A DNA stretch of 9,335 bases from an uncultured Pirellulales bacterium (GCA_947258835.1 CAMYJY010000067.1:1-9335), one strand, 5' to 3'. Shown: positions 1-7,796, counted from the stretch's first letter. The notes: generated from the letters alone by a model not told the origin. Program-made: numbers and translations.

Positions 1-78
1 GTCTTGGAGAAGGTGCAATGAATGATAGGAATTTTGATTTCCAGCCAGCCTACCAGAGAGAACCCCTAATTCAAGGGG

Positions 79-121
79 TGCGTGTGTGCCAAGGCGGCGT
101 AGACGCCTTGGCACACACGCA
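79..121. repeat. Perfect 18-bp inverted repeat (strong hairpin)
   Basis: Positions 79-96 are exactly complementary to 104-121, leaving a 7-nt loop (gcgtaga). The inner part can alternatively pair as gcgt-ag-acgc. There is no T-run on either side, so it does not look like an intrinsic terminator. An extra 6-bp inverted repeat (62-67 with 74-79) abuts it. It most resembles a repetitive extragenic palindrome. Confidence 0.85.
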
Positions 122-272
122 TTTCCGACCATCTGGGGAAGGTGAGCGAAGTTGGAGTCTGCCAGAGCGCACCACGCCCCAGGCGCAAAATACGGGTGCG
201 ATCCCACAGGCGGTTGTGCAGCGTCCGTCGTCGGCTCGGCAGGGGATACAACCTCTTGGGGTTAATCGCTGA

Positions 273-294
273 CACCTTTGTTTCACCTTTGTTT
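273..294. repeat. Tandem duplication of an 11-mer
   Basis: cacctttgttt occurs twice back to back (273-283 and 284-294) with no mismatch. It could be a paired protein-binding site or simple slippage. No gene start nearby makes a regulatory role obvious. Confidence 0.75.
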
Positions 295-330
295 TCTCGA
301 TGTGACGTCTCCTTAATGGTGTGCGGTTGG

Positions 331-435
331 TCTGGATTCCCGCCTACGCGGGAATGACAGGGCGGCGCGCTGGAATGACGGGGAACGGCTGACCTGGCCG
401 CCCTTACGTCATTCCCGCGCAGGCGGGAATCCAGA
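331..435. repeat. Head-to-head pair of attcccgc...gcgggaat palindromes
   Basis: Two 20-bp palindromes, at 336-355 and 411-430, share the pattern attcccgcctRcgcgggaat. Each has an asymmetric tail, tctgg on one side and gac(a/g) on the other. The tails show that the copies face each other (331-360 forward, 407-435 reverse). A partial tail (tggaatgacgggg) sits between them at 371-383. The core resembles the dRS3-type and related extragenic palindromes that I know from Neisseria and other proteobacteria. The pairing is typical of REP/REPIN-like elements mobilised by a transposase elsewhere in the genome. Confidence 0.8.
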
Positions 436-510
436 AGCCTTCCTCATTCGTTCTAGCTCCCGGTCGCGGTTAGTATGACGTGGTGCTTTTACGGAGGCCC
501 GCGAATGGCC

Positions 511-537
511 TAGATTCCCGCCTGCGCGGGAATGACA
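511..537. repeat. Third copy of the attcccgc...gcgggaat palindrome, just past the operon end
   Basis: The 20-bp palindrome lies at 514-533 in the same orientation as the 336-355 copy and keeps its gatt...gaatgacag context. It starts 31 nt downstream of the last minus-strand stop codon. Its hairpin could therefore protect or end the operon transcript, but no U-tract follows it on the minus strand, so an intrinsic terminator is not supported. Confidence 0.75.
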
Positions 538-563
538 GGGGCCCGCCGATCTTGGCGCTCCGT

Positions 564-2885
564 TTACACCAATCCCCACCGCTTGCGCAAGTACCATTCA
601 CTGCCCAGCAGGCCTACCAGCGTGAGCAGCATGGGCCAGGTATCCCACAGCGTTTGTTTGTGCTCCACGCGCTCTTCGAATTCCGAGGTGCGTGCCTCCA
701 GCTGCCGCAGCAGTTCGGGCAGTTCTTCCGGTGCCAAACCAGCGCCACCGGCCGCGGCCGTGAGATCGGCGAGGGAGGCCAGGAAGGTAGGTTCGGCTGC
801 CGGCTGGTCCAGTTCCAAATCCACATCCGGCACGGTGAAGCGTGCTTGGGCGCTCCCGGCGGTCTCGGCGGCGGCACGCACGGTGACGCGGTAATCGCCC
901 GGCAACTTGGTGTCCGTAAAACCTGCACTCCAGTGATCTCCCCGGCGACTACCTGGCACGGGCAGTAGCGAACCATCCGGGAGTTCTACTGCCACTTCGA
1001 GGGGGGCTGTTGGTTGGGGCTGACCTGCGGCGTCACGGGCACCCCAGCTAAATTGGACCCGACTCCCCCGTTGATAACGGCGTCCGTCCAGGCGGACCCA
1101 TACCGCCGCGCCCTCCGTGGCATCTTTGCGGGCCAGCCACAGCACCAGCTGTCGCCAGAAGCGGCGGTGTACATCGCCAAAACCCTCCAGCTGCCAGTGC
1201 CAGGTGGAGTCGATCGCCAGCGCCAGCGTACGGCCGTCCCCCCAGGCACCGGCCACCAGCAAGGGCCAACCGGCTGCGTCGGTGGCGATCGTGAGGGCGT
1301 TGGGTTTGACTTGGGTTCGCTCCAACCGGTTGGCACCGTCCAGCTCAGGCAGTGCGGACCAATCCACGGGTTGCTGTTGCTGATCTTGAATCTGGACCAT
1401 CGGATGCAGTTGGTTCCCCAGCGGCCGGGGTAAAAATTTAAGCGGGCCCGGCAGATGCATGTCTGCCCGCGGTGGTTCGCCAAAGTTCTGTCGTTCGGCG
1501 CGTCCCATCCCGACGGGCAGCACGGGTGCCAGGGGCGAGTTGCGAAATCCGCCCGGACCAAAGCTGTGGAAGCCACCCAGCATGGCCAAGCCAGCACTTC
1601 GCTCCACACGCTGGGCCAGCCACTTCCAGGTCGGCTGATTGAGCGCGTTGACATCCACGTTGCCGAGGAGAAAAACGTCAAACTTACCCTCTTCCAACAA
1701 GTTTCGCAGATCCAGTTGAGGTTTGCGATAATTTAATAATTCGTAGCGGACGTGGAAGTCCGGATGGGCCGCCAAGGCCGCCCGCAGAAAACGTGGTTCA
1801 ATGCCCGCTTGTCCGCCGATGCGCGAGGCCCCGGCCAGGTAAAGCACCTGCACGCCGCCCTTCTGCACCGTGACAAATGTGCTGTGCCGGTTATTCGATT
1901 GCACCAACTCACCTGCCGGTGATTCAATCTGCACGGTAACTTTGTACTCGCCCGGCAGCCGGGGAGTGTAGGTGAGCGGGATCGTTTGGCGTGGCTGCTG
2001 ATCAACCTGCAGTTGGTGGGTGGCGACCACTTCCAGAGCACCGTCTGGATTTTCCCACAGCAGCTGGACTTTGTAATTTTGATTGGCATAGCCGTCCGCG
2101 GCGATGGTGGCCTGGACGGTTACGGGGGTGTCGGCGAAGACGACGTCATTTACGAGCACGTCTTCCACGCGGAGGTCCGATTGCAGGCCGAGGGCCGGCT
2201 TGCCGAAGGCCAGGGTATACAGGGGGATATTGTCGACGGCCATCCGGCGGACAATGGTTTGGGGCTGGACGTCGCGGGGGGGAAAGGCCCGTTGGGCACC
2301 GTCGCTAAGCAGCAGCACGGCCACCAGACGTTGCCGCGACTCCTGCTCCAAAACATTTTCCAGGCAAAAACCTACGGCCGTCTGCGCGCCTGGGGGTTGG
2401 TCTGGCAGCTGCGGCCGGCCATCTTCCATGCGGACTGGGCGGATGGTTTCGTCAAATAGGTACAGTTTGAGGTCCCAGGTTTCGGCCAGCTGGGCCAATT
2501 GCTCTGCCACGGTGTCCAGCAGGGAGCCCAGCGCGTTCCAGCGGGTGTCATCCCCTCGCGAGTCGCTAATTTGCATGCTGCGGGAGCTATCCAGGAGCAG
2601 TACCAACGAGCCCGGCAAGCGGCGGGTGTGGCTGGTGACCCACGATGGACGCAGCATGGCCAACAGCAGCAGCAGTGCGGTGAGGCCTCGCAAGGTGACC
2701 AGGACAGTCCGCTGCCGCCGCGACATGCGGCTAGGCCCTACCAGCAGCACCGCTGCCAGCACACCGGCCACCACCAGGGTCCACCACCATCCTCCGATGG
2801 GTGCTACACTCCAACCACTCACGATGCGCTCCCAGAGAATCTCAAACGACCAACTTTTCACTTTGAGCCACCATGCCTGCGTCAC
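564..2885 (-). CDS. Membrane-anchored VWA protein with glutamine-amidotransferase-like domain (last gene of MoxR operon)
   Basis: The protein has 773 residues. Two membrane segments (about 31-50 and 61-79) are joined by a basic loop (SRMSRRQR). A von Willebrand A domain follows, with MIDAS motif DSSRS at 99-103 and a second metal-site Asp in LLLSDG near 195. Residues 245-340 look like a beta-sandwich region. Residues 343-585 resemble the class I glutamine amidotransferase-like fold of large planctomycete VWA proteins (VQVLYLAG, FDVFLLGNVDV, GLAMLGGFHSFGPGG). The usual nucleophile Cys is not visible: GGFHS occupies the elbow position. A second beta-sandwich (about 595-685), a charged, probably coiled segment (720-745) and a C-terminal membrane helix (750-766, then YLRKRW) complete it. 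The charge pattern places the VWA and amidotransferase-like parts outside the membrane. The GTG start overlaps the previous stop by 4 nt, implying translational coupling. The precise function is unknown. Confidence 0.93.
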   Translation of the reverse strand: MTQAWWLKVKSWSFEILWERIVSGWSVAPIGGWWWTLVVAGVLAAVLLVGPSRMSRRQRTVLVTLRGLTALLLLLAMLRPSWVTSHTRRLPGSLVLLLDSSRSMQISDSRGDDTRWNALGSLLDTVAEQLAQLAETWDLKLYLFDETIRPVRMEDGRPQLPDQPPGAQTAVGFCLENVLEQESRQRLVAVLLLSDGAQRAFPPRDVQPQTIVRRMAVDNIPLYTLAFGKPALGLQSDLRVEDVLVNDVVFADTPVTVQATIAADGYANQNYKVQLLWENPDGALEVVATHQLQVDQQPRQTIPLTYTPRLPGEYKVTVQIESPAGELVQSNNRHSTFVTVQKGGVQVLYLAGASRIGGQAGIEPRFLRAALAAHPDFHVRYELLNYRKPQLDLRNLLEEGKFDVFLLGNVDVNALNQPTWKWLAQRVERSAGLAMLGGFHSFGPGGFRNSPLAPVLPVGMGRAERQNFGEPPRADMHLPGPLKFLPRPLGNQLHPMVQIQDQQQQPVDWSALPELDGANRLERTQVKPNALTIATDAAGWPLLVAGAWGDGRTLALAIDSTWHWQLEGFGDVHRRFWRQLVLWLARKDATEGAAVWVRLDGRRYQRGSRVQFSWGARDAAGQPQPTAPLEVAVELPDGSLLPVPGSRRGDHWSAGFTDTKLPGDYRVTVRAAAETAGSAQARFTVPDVDLELDQPAAEPTFLASLADLTAAAGGAGLAPEELPELLRQLEARTSEFEERVEHKQTLWDTWPMLLTLVGLLGSEWYLRKRWGLV

Positions 2886-5056
2886 CCGGACGGATGAAAA
2901 TGCCGCTTCCGGGTGGGCAGTTCAAGAAGCTTATTTTTGTAGGAGTAAAACCGATTGGCGAGCAGGTGTTCTGCACTCCAGACCAAGGCCACGCAGGTGA
3001 TTGCCCAAGCAAACAGCTCGCGACCGCTGCGGGCCAGGTCGACATAGAGCTCCACTTCCTCCCAGGTGCGGGCCAGTTGAATTTGGTTGGCGAGCCCAGC
3101 GGAGGTCAGTTGCCCGGGATCCACCCGTCGTAAATCGCTTGTAGACGACGGTGCGTTGACACTAAATCCGAGGCGGAGGGGTCGGGCCTTGCCACCGGAG
3201 GCCACGCGGTAATGTCCCAAATGGTCGGTGGTACCAATCCGAATCAGCTCTTCGCCGGGTGGCAGTGTGCGGCGGAGCGATTCGCCGGTGGGCTGACGCA
3301 GGACATAGGCCGACACACCTTGCTGGGAGGGCAATCTCAGGGCTACCGTATCGCCGGCCAAAAAGGTTAAGGACTCGTGGTCCTGTTGGGCCAAATAAGC
3401 CACCAGTTGATTGGCTAGTGCTACAAACGGCCACGGCTCCGGTCCGGTAGGCAGCCAGTTCCAGGCTTCGCGCTGTGGCGGTTCGAGCGGATCGGACACG
3501 GGTGTGGTCATGGTCAGCACCCGGCCTCGCCCCAGCGGGCGCTCTACGATGGCGGGCCGGTTGTTGGCGAATCGCAGCACTACGTAGGCATCGGGGGTCA
3601 GTTGGGAAAACTCCCAGTATTTCCAGATAGGATAAACCTGCCAGGGAATATTGGCCGCATAATCTTTGAGCCCGGCCAGGATGGGATGCGCCCAGGAATG
3701 CGGCCGCAGCCGGGTCGCAGCGCGGGACTGGAGTTTGAGTGGGCCCGGTAAAAGTTGTGTGGCCGTGCCCGTATTGAATTCATGGAGCCGGGCCCGCTGG
3801 CCTAAAAAGAGACCCACGCCCCCGCCGTCTGCGGCAAAGGAAACCAGGGCCTGCCAAAATGTTTCGGGCAGTGGTGGAGGATCCAGCAGCGCGACCACCG
3901 CGTAGTCCGTGAGGTCCAAACTGGCGGCCTGGGCCAAGGTGTGGGTATGGCAGACAAAGCGGGCCGCCTGATGCTCACCCAGCAGAGCCGGGCTGAGGGC
4001 CTCGCGGAGGAAAAGGGCGTCGCTAGCTTGTGCTCCCAGCAACAAGACTTCCGTCGGCGGCCGGACCTCAACGGTAAAATAGCGGGTATTGTCGACTGGC
4101 AAGGGATCACTGGTGGCGAGTTGGAGCGTGCCTTGATGCACTCCCAGCGGCAGCTCGCTGAGCTCGAAGGTGGCCAGGCCCTGGCCATTATCGTTCAGTG
4201 CCACCACCTGCTGCCCCCGTTTGATGGCGGGCCCGGTCGACGGTTCCAGGTACAGCTCCAGGAGCGGAGGCGCGGTGCTACCGATCGCGTGGACAGGGAC
4301 TTCTAGGTGGAGTGATTCGCCGGGGCTGAGGATATCGTGGCGGATCCCCAGCTGGCCCAAGGCCAGATTGCGCGGTTCCTGGACGCCCACGTCCACGACA
4401 TAGAGTTGCACCTCCGGCGCCGCGGTCAGCGCGGTGTGGATGGACTCGATGGCCGCCGTGGTCCAGGTGGCCGCGCTCAGGTCGCTAAACAAAAAAACTT
4501 CGGGGCGATGCTCGGGGCGGTCGGCCACCAACTCAATGGCCTCGCGGACGGCTGTTTCCAGCGGGCGGGGACTGCTGGTGGGCAGTAGATTGCGCAGTCG
4601 CGCGGTGGCTGTACCACGGTCCACGACAAAACTGCCTGCCGTGCGGCGGAGGTTCACGACTGCGATCTCCGCATCCTCGGGCAAGCGTTCCACCAGCGCT
4701 TGGGCCATCTCGGTGGCCGCCGCCTGCCGCGTTTGATTTTCTTGGACGTACTGCATGCGGAGCGAATTGTCGAGCACCAGCGCAACCGCCAGGGGCGCTC
4801 CTGCCTTACCGCCACCGCTACTGACAGTCGGTCGCGCCAGCGCACAGGCCAGACCTGCCACCAGCAGACAGCGCAGCGCCAGCAGCAACCAATGACGGAG
4901 TGTGAAGCGGCGTCGATTGGCCTGTTGTCGGCTGCGGACGAACTGCAGGGCGGGAAACACCAGCTGCTGTGGTTGCCGGCGCATGATCAAATGCAGGATC
5001 ACCGGTAGCCCCACCAGGGGGATGCCGAGCAGCAAGGCGGGTGTCATAAAACCCAT
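2882..5056 (-). CDS. BatA-like membrane VWA protein with amidotransferase-like domain
   Basis: The protein has 724 residues and opens like the BatA N-terminal family: a hydrophobic segment at about 5-25, a conserved basic stretch (RRQPQQLVFPALQFVRSRQ at 26-44), then a second membrane helix (55-75) ending in ALARP. A VWA domain spans roughly 88-225. Its MIDAS is degenerate, DNSLR at 96-100, where DxSxS is usual, but the later Asp (FLFSD, 192) is kept. Residues 330-560 look like a second amidotransferase-like fold (TEVLLLGAQASD, DYAVVALLDPP, GGGVGLFLG) with no evident catalytic Cys. A C-terminal membrane helix (680-702) is followed by a basic tail. The ATG lies 3 nt after the DUF58 stop, with GGGGA about 6 nt upstream. 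The architecture parallels the next gene, and the two may form a membrane complex. By homology it is a candidate client of the MoxR ATPase; this is inference. Confidence 0.93.
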   Translation of the reverse strand: MGFMTPALLLGIPLVGLPVILHLIMRRQPQQLVFPALQFVRSRQQANRRRFTLRHWLLLALRCLLVAGLACALARPTVSSGGGKAGAPLAVALVLDNSLRMQYVQENQTRQAAATEMAQALVERLPEDAEIAVVNLRRTAGSFVVDRGTATARLRNLLPTSSPRPLETAVREAIELVADRPEHRPEVFLFSDLSAATWTTAAIESIHTALTAAPEVQLYVVDVGVQEPRNLALGQLGIRHDILSPGESLHLEVPVHAIGSTAPPLLELYLEPSTGPAIKRGQQVVALNDNGQGLATFELSELPLGVHQGTLQLATSDPLPVDNTRYFTVEVRPPTEVLLLGAQASDALFLREALSPALLGEHQAARFVCHTHTLAQAASLDLTDYAVVALLDPPPLPETFWQALVSFAADGGGVGLFLGQRARLHEFNTGTATQLLPGPLKLQSRAATRLRPHSWAHPILAGLKDYAANIPWQVYPIWKYWEFSQLTPDAYVVLRFANNRPAIVERPLGRGRVLTMTTPVSDPLEPPQREAWNWLPTGPEPWPFVALANQLVAYLAQQDHESLTFLAGDTVALRLPSQQGVSAYVLRQPTGESLRRTLPPGEELIRIGTTDHLGHYRVASGGKARPLRLGFSVNAPSSTSDLRRVDPGQLTSAGLANQIQLARTWEEVELYVDLARSGRELFAWAITCVALVWSAEHLLANRFYSYKNKLLELPTRKRHFHPSG

Positions 5057-5059
5057 GGC

Positions 5060-5956
5060 TTATCCCCGGTTGCGCCGGTTGACGAGATATTCGGTGAGGG
5101 CATGATCAAAGCGCATGCTGGTATCTAGCGGCACGTAGTCCATTCCGCTTTGGCGGCACTCCCGCTGGTAGCGCCGGCGAAATTCGGCCATCTCGGCCAA
5201 GTAGTCGGTTCGATAGGCATCCGCGTTGACTTCCAGGCTGGTGTGCGACTCGGGGTCTGTCAGTTCCACCAACCCTGCAAAGGGAAATTCCACTTCGGCC
5301 TGGTCCAGCACATGAAAGAGAATAACGTCATGCCCGCCGTGACGCAGTTGGCGGAGGGCGGCGATCGTCTCATCCGGGTCGCCGAGCAAATCACTAAACA
5401 GCATGATCAGACTGCTATGGCGTAACATGGCGGCCAGTTGGCCCAAACTCCGCCCCAGATCCGTCTTATCGCGGGGTTGGAGTTTGGCCAGATGGGACAA
5501 GATATTGCCAATTTGCTGGCGTTTTGACTTGGGGGCCAGGCTATCGACAATCTTTTCCCCAAAGGTAATCAGTCCCACCGGATCGTTTTGATGGATCATC
5601 AAGTAACACAGCGCCGCCGCTAAGCAAATCGAGTATTCAAACTTGGACAGCTCTTGCCGGTAGGTGTAGGCCATCGAGGCGCTCAAATCCATCACTAGGT
5701 AGCCTGTGAGGTTGGTTTCGGCCTCGAATTTTTTGACGTAGTACTTGTCCGTCTTGGCATACACGAGCCAATCGATATTGTCCGGGTTGTCGCCGGGGGT
5801 GTATTTGCGGTGCTCGCTGAACTCCACGGAAAAACCGTGAAATGGACTGGCATGCAGGCCTTGCAGAAAACCTTTCACAATAAACTGCGCGCGGAGGTCG
5901 AGCCGAGAAATCTGGCGGATGACTGCGGGCTTGAGATATTTTTCGACGGTGCTCAC
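5060..5956 (-). CDS. DUF58 domain protein (VWA-like, cytoplasmic)
   Basis: The protein has 298 residues, the short DUF58 form without membrane helices. The family signature is clear: HGFSVEFSEHRKYTPGDN at 40-57, DNIDWLVYAKTDKYYVKKFEAE at 59-80 (given here only as position markers), then a VWA-like fold with MIDAS motif DLSAS at 90-94. DKTDL (163-167) and LFSDLLGD (186-193) supply the likely second and third metal-site loops. In this family the gene typically follows moxR, and the protein is thought to work with the ATPase as an adaptor or client. Its GTG start lies 3 nt after the MoxR stop and its TAA stop lies 3 nt before the next ATG. The ribosome-binding signal is weak (GGTGGG upstream), which fits translational coupling. 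Confidence 0.95.
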   Translation of the reverse strand: MSTVEKYLKPAVIRQISRLDLRAQFIVKGFLQGLHASPFHGFSVEFSEHRKYTPGDNPDNIDWLVYAKTDKYYVKKFEAETNLTGYLVMDLSASMAYTYRQELSKFEYSICLAAALCYLMIHQNDPVGLITFGEKIVDSLAPKSKRQQIGNILSHLAKLQPRDKTDLGRSLGQLAAMLRHSSLIMLFSDLLGDPDETIAALRQLRHGGHDVILFHVLDQAEVEFPFAGLVELTDPESHTSLEVNADAYRTDYLAEMAEFRRRYQRECRQSGMDYVPLDTSMRFDHALTEYLVNRRNRG

Positions 5957-5959
5957 GGC

Positions 5960-6982
5960 CTACTGCCCACCATATTTTGGTATCTCCGGCACGGGAATCG
6001 TTTCCAACAAACGCGCGATCACGTCTTCTGTGGAAAGTCCCTCGGCTTGGGCCTGGAAGTTGGTGCTGACGCGGTGACGCAGCACGGGGAGGGCGACCTT
6101 TTGAATGTCTTCGATGGCCACGGTGAAGCGGCCATCCATGGCGGCGAGGGCCTTGCCGCCGTGGATCAGAAACTGGCCTGCCCGCGGGCCGGCTCCCCAA
6201 TCGACCAGTTCTTGGACAAACTCCGGTGCCGACTCGTCTCGAGGTCGCGTGGCCCGGACCACGGAGGCCACATATTTGATGATGTATTCGCTGACAGCCA
6301 CCGAGCCGACCAGTTTTTGTAAATTCAAAATAGCCCGGGCCGATAGCACCTGCGAGACTTCCGGCTGTTCATGCCGCGTGGTGGAGGTCAGGATTTGTTC
6401 CTCTTCGGCGGCCGAGGGGTAATCCACCTTGATATTGAACATAAAGCGATCCAACTGCGCTTCGGGCAGGGGGTAGGTGCCTTCTTGTTCAATCGGGTTC
6501 TGCGTGGCGATGGTAAAAAAGGGATCGGGCAGGGGGTAGGTGGTTTGGCCCACGGTGACTTCACGTTCTTGCATGGCTTGGAGCAAGGCGGCTTGAGTCT
6601 TGGGCGGGGTGCGATTGATTTCGTCGGCCAGCAAGATATTGGTGAAGACGGGGCCTTCTACAAAGCGAAAGCTGCGGCGGCCATGTTCATCTTCGTCCAG
6701 CACGTTGGTACCGGTGATGTCCGACGGCATCAAGTCGGGCGTGAATTGGATCCGTTTAAAATTCAGATCCAGGATTTGGGCCAAGGTACTCACCATGAGA
6801 GTTTTGGCCAGACCGGGCACGCCTTCCAGCAAGCAATGTCCTCGGGTAAAGATGGCGGCGAAGATTTGTTCAATCACCTCGTCTTGACCGATGATCACCT
6901 TTTGCAGTTCTTGCTGCATAATCAGCCGGTGCTGGCGAAAGTCCTTTAAAATATCGCCCAAGTTGCGTTTTTTTTCGGTCAA
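5960..6982 (-). CDS. MoxR-family AAA+ ATPase
   Basis: The protein has 340 residues, a normal MoxR length. Visible motifs are Walker A GVPGLAKT (54-61), Walker B ILLADEIN (116-123), sensor 1 ATQNP (159-163), the conserved EAQLDRF with its arginine (174-180), and a GPRAGQ sensor-2-like segment (265-270) leading the C-terminal lid. MoxR ATPases couple ATP hydrolysis to activation, assembly or metal loading of VWA partner proteins in the cytoplasm. It is the first gene of the operon and is followed by three VWA or VWA-like genes. The start is TTG at 6982, preceded by AAAGGA with a 7-nt spacer. That is a good ribosome-binding site and gives the expected N-terminus before DILKDFRQHRL. The leader also holds a long hairpin at 7004-7038. 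Confidence 0.97.
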   Translation of the reverse strand: MTEKKRNLGDILKDFRQHRLIMQQELQKVIIGQDEVIEQIFAAIFTRGHCLLEGVPGLAKTLMVSTLAQILDLNFKRIQFTPDLMPSDITGTNVLDEDEHGRRSFRFVEGPVFTNILLADEINRTPPKTQAALLQAMQEREVTVGQTTYPLPDPFFTIATQNPIEQEGTYPLPEAQLDRFMFNIKVDYPSAAEEEQILTSTTRHEQPEVSQVLSARAILNLQKLVGSVAVSEYIIKYVASVVRATRPRDESAPEFVQELVDWGAGPRAGQFLIHGGKALAAMDGRFTVAIEDIQKVALPVLRHRVSTNFQAQAEGLSTEDVIARLLETIPVPEIPKYGGQ

Positions 6983-6996
6983 CGTTGGTTCCTTTA
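6983..6996 (-). promoter_or_regulatory. Ribosome-binding site supporting the TTG start of the MoxR gene
   Basis: Read on the minus strand, AAAGGA (complement of 6990-6995) sits 7 nt before the TTG codon at 6982. No other initiation codon in frame nearby has such a signal, so this decides the start. The 11-mer ttcctttactg that contains it recurs at 7179-7189. Confidence 0.65.
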
Positions 6997-7003
6997 CTGC
7001 AGT

Positions 7004-7038
7004 TTCTGAAAGAACGGCCGGAGGCCATTCTTACAGAA
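7004..7038 (-). promoter_or_regulatory. Leader hairpin upstream of the MoxR gene
   Basis: Arms ttctg/cagaa, aagaa/ttctt and ggcc/ggcc pair in register, with single mismatches between the blocks and a gga loop, making 14 base pairs. It lies 22-56 nt upstream of the TTG start, so it is probably in the 5' untranslated region or over the promoter. On the minus-strand RNA the apex reads GGCC-UCC-GGCC. Its core cggccggagg is shared, in inverse orientation, with the hairpin at 7135-7173. A role in mRNA stability or translation is inference. Confidence 0.6.
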
Positions 7039-7134
7039 GTAAATTGATCTGAATCAAAGTCGATCGTGAAGACTCGCTCTGGGATAATCGCAACAGGTCT
7101 CCCTTTCTGTACCCGCTTAAACGCTCCCTTTTTC

Positions 7135-7173
7135 CTTCCTGAGATGGCGACCTCCGGCCGCTATCTCAGGAAG
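7135..7173. repeat. Long hairpin sharing the cggccggagg core
   Basis: cttcctgagat (7135-7145) is exactly complementary to atctcaggaag (7163-7173), and pairing continues inward with one G-U pair and one mismatch to a tcc loop. The apex (cctccggccg, 7151-7160) is the reverse complement of the apex of the 7004-7038 hairpin, while the outer stems are unrelated. No T-run adjoins it. Confidence 0.75.
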
Positions 7174-7544
7174 TGCAATTCCTTTACTGGGGTGGCACTA
7201 CGGTATCAATTCTATCGGCCCTCCAGCTGCCGGACAATGTACATGCATTGTTTCCTCAGCTATCGCAGCTTACGATAAGAGGCAGTCCCGACAGTTGAGG
7301 AGCAGGTTGTTTACTTTAAGTGAAAACAGGTGCGCCCAGTGCTAGCCGATTTAGGCCGGAAAAGCCAACTCCATCCGCGTCTCAACCAGGTTTCGTTGCG
7401 AGCCGCCGCGGTACGGAAAAGGGGGCTGTTTTCTCGGGCTTTACCGGCTTCATGGAGGCCCCGTTTTCAATTTGAGTTGTTTATTGATGTTTGTGCGGCC
7501 CATGAATCCACCGCTAGCCTGTTGCTCGCGAAATACCGGGCTTC

Positions 7545-7692
7545 CGTTGGGTGCCCTAAGTGGCACTGCGGGTGGCACCCAACGCTGGTAACGATTTTAG
7601 TGGGCAGTGGCGGGTGCAGGGACGGACTGGCACGGATTGGCCATCCGTGGGTGGCATCGGTTGGCGAAGCCTACCGATGTGACGCAGTCACA
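7545..7692. repeat. Composite repeat of four consecutive hairpins
   Basis: In order, the hairpins are cgttgggtgcc (7545-7555) with ggcacccaacg (7574-7584); cacggat/atccgtg (7631-7649); catcggt/accgatg with inner ggc-gaa-gcc (7655-7679); and tgtgac-gca-gtcaca (7678-7692). Positions 7571-7598 match the termini of the element at 8103-8333. The third hairpin matches the one at 8056-8082 in its core. The whole block is non-coding and looks like a fragment or relative of the same mobile repeat family. Confidence 0.7.
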
Positions 7693-7796
7693 AGAGGTTT
7701 CTAGGGAACTTTAAGGGCTATCGCAAAACCACATGGGGAGTATCCAACGGCCCAGCAAGATGGCAGCAACAGAGGTTCTGGCTCATGGAATTCATC

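Larger units (their letters stand above)
1..563. other. Gene-free flank downstream of the MoxR operon, rich in palindromes
   Basis: I find no reading frame here that resembles a protein. The interval holds a strong hairpin at 79-121, a small hairpin at 62-79 (acccct/aggggt), a tandem 11-mer at 273-294 and three copies of a 20-bp palindrome between 336 and 533. A short open frame follows a good ribosome-binding sequence at 6-13 (ATG at 18), but it runs straight through the 79-121 hairpin and its product has no recognisable features. The minus-strand operon ends at 564, so its transcripts would run into this interval. Confidence 0.6.

Noticed and set aside
1..21. Possible 3' end of a plus-strand gene (in-frame VLEKVQ then TGA at 19-21)
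   Set aside because: Six codons with mostly G/C third positions are suggestive but far too short to call.
18..272. 84-codon plus-strand frame with a good ribosome-binding sequence (GGAGAAGG at 6-13)
   Set aside because: It runs through a perfect 18-bp-stem hairpin, has no recognisable motif and no support from neighbours.
2104..3000. 298-codon plus-strand frame antisense to the VWA genes, and similar long antisense frames
   Set aside because: It lies opposite genes with clear family motifs. Serine/arginine-rich composition is typical of a shadow frame in GC-rich DNA.
7040..7120. Sigma-70 promoter for the minus-strand operon
   Set aside because: Candidate hexamers such as TTGATT are present, but I found none with a well-spaced -10 match. 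The small inverted repeat ttgat-ctga-atcaa (7044-7057) is too short to call an operator.
7330..7704. 124-codon plus-strand frame starting at a GTG
   Set aside because: Its second half is made of the hairpin repeats at 7545-7692. The composition is arginine- and tryptophan-rich in the manner of spurious frames, and there is no ribosome-binding site.
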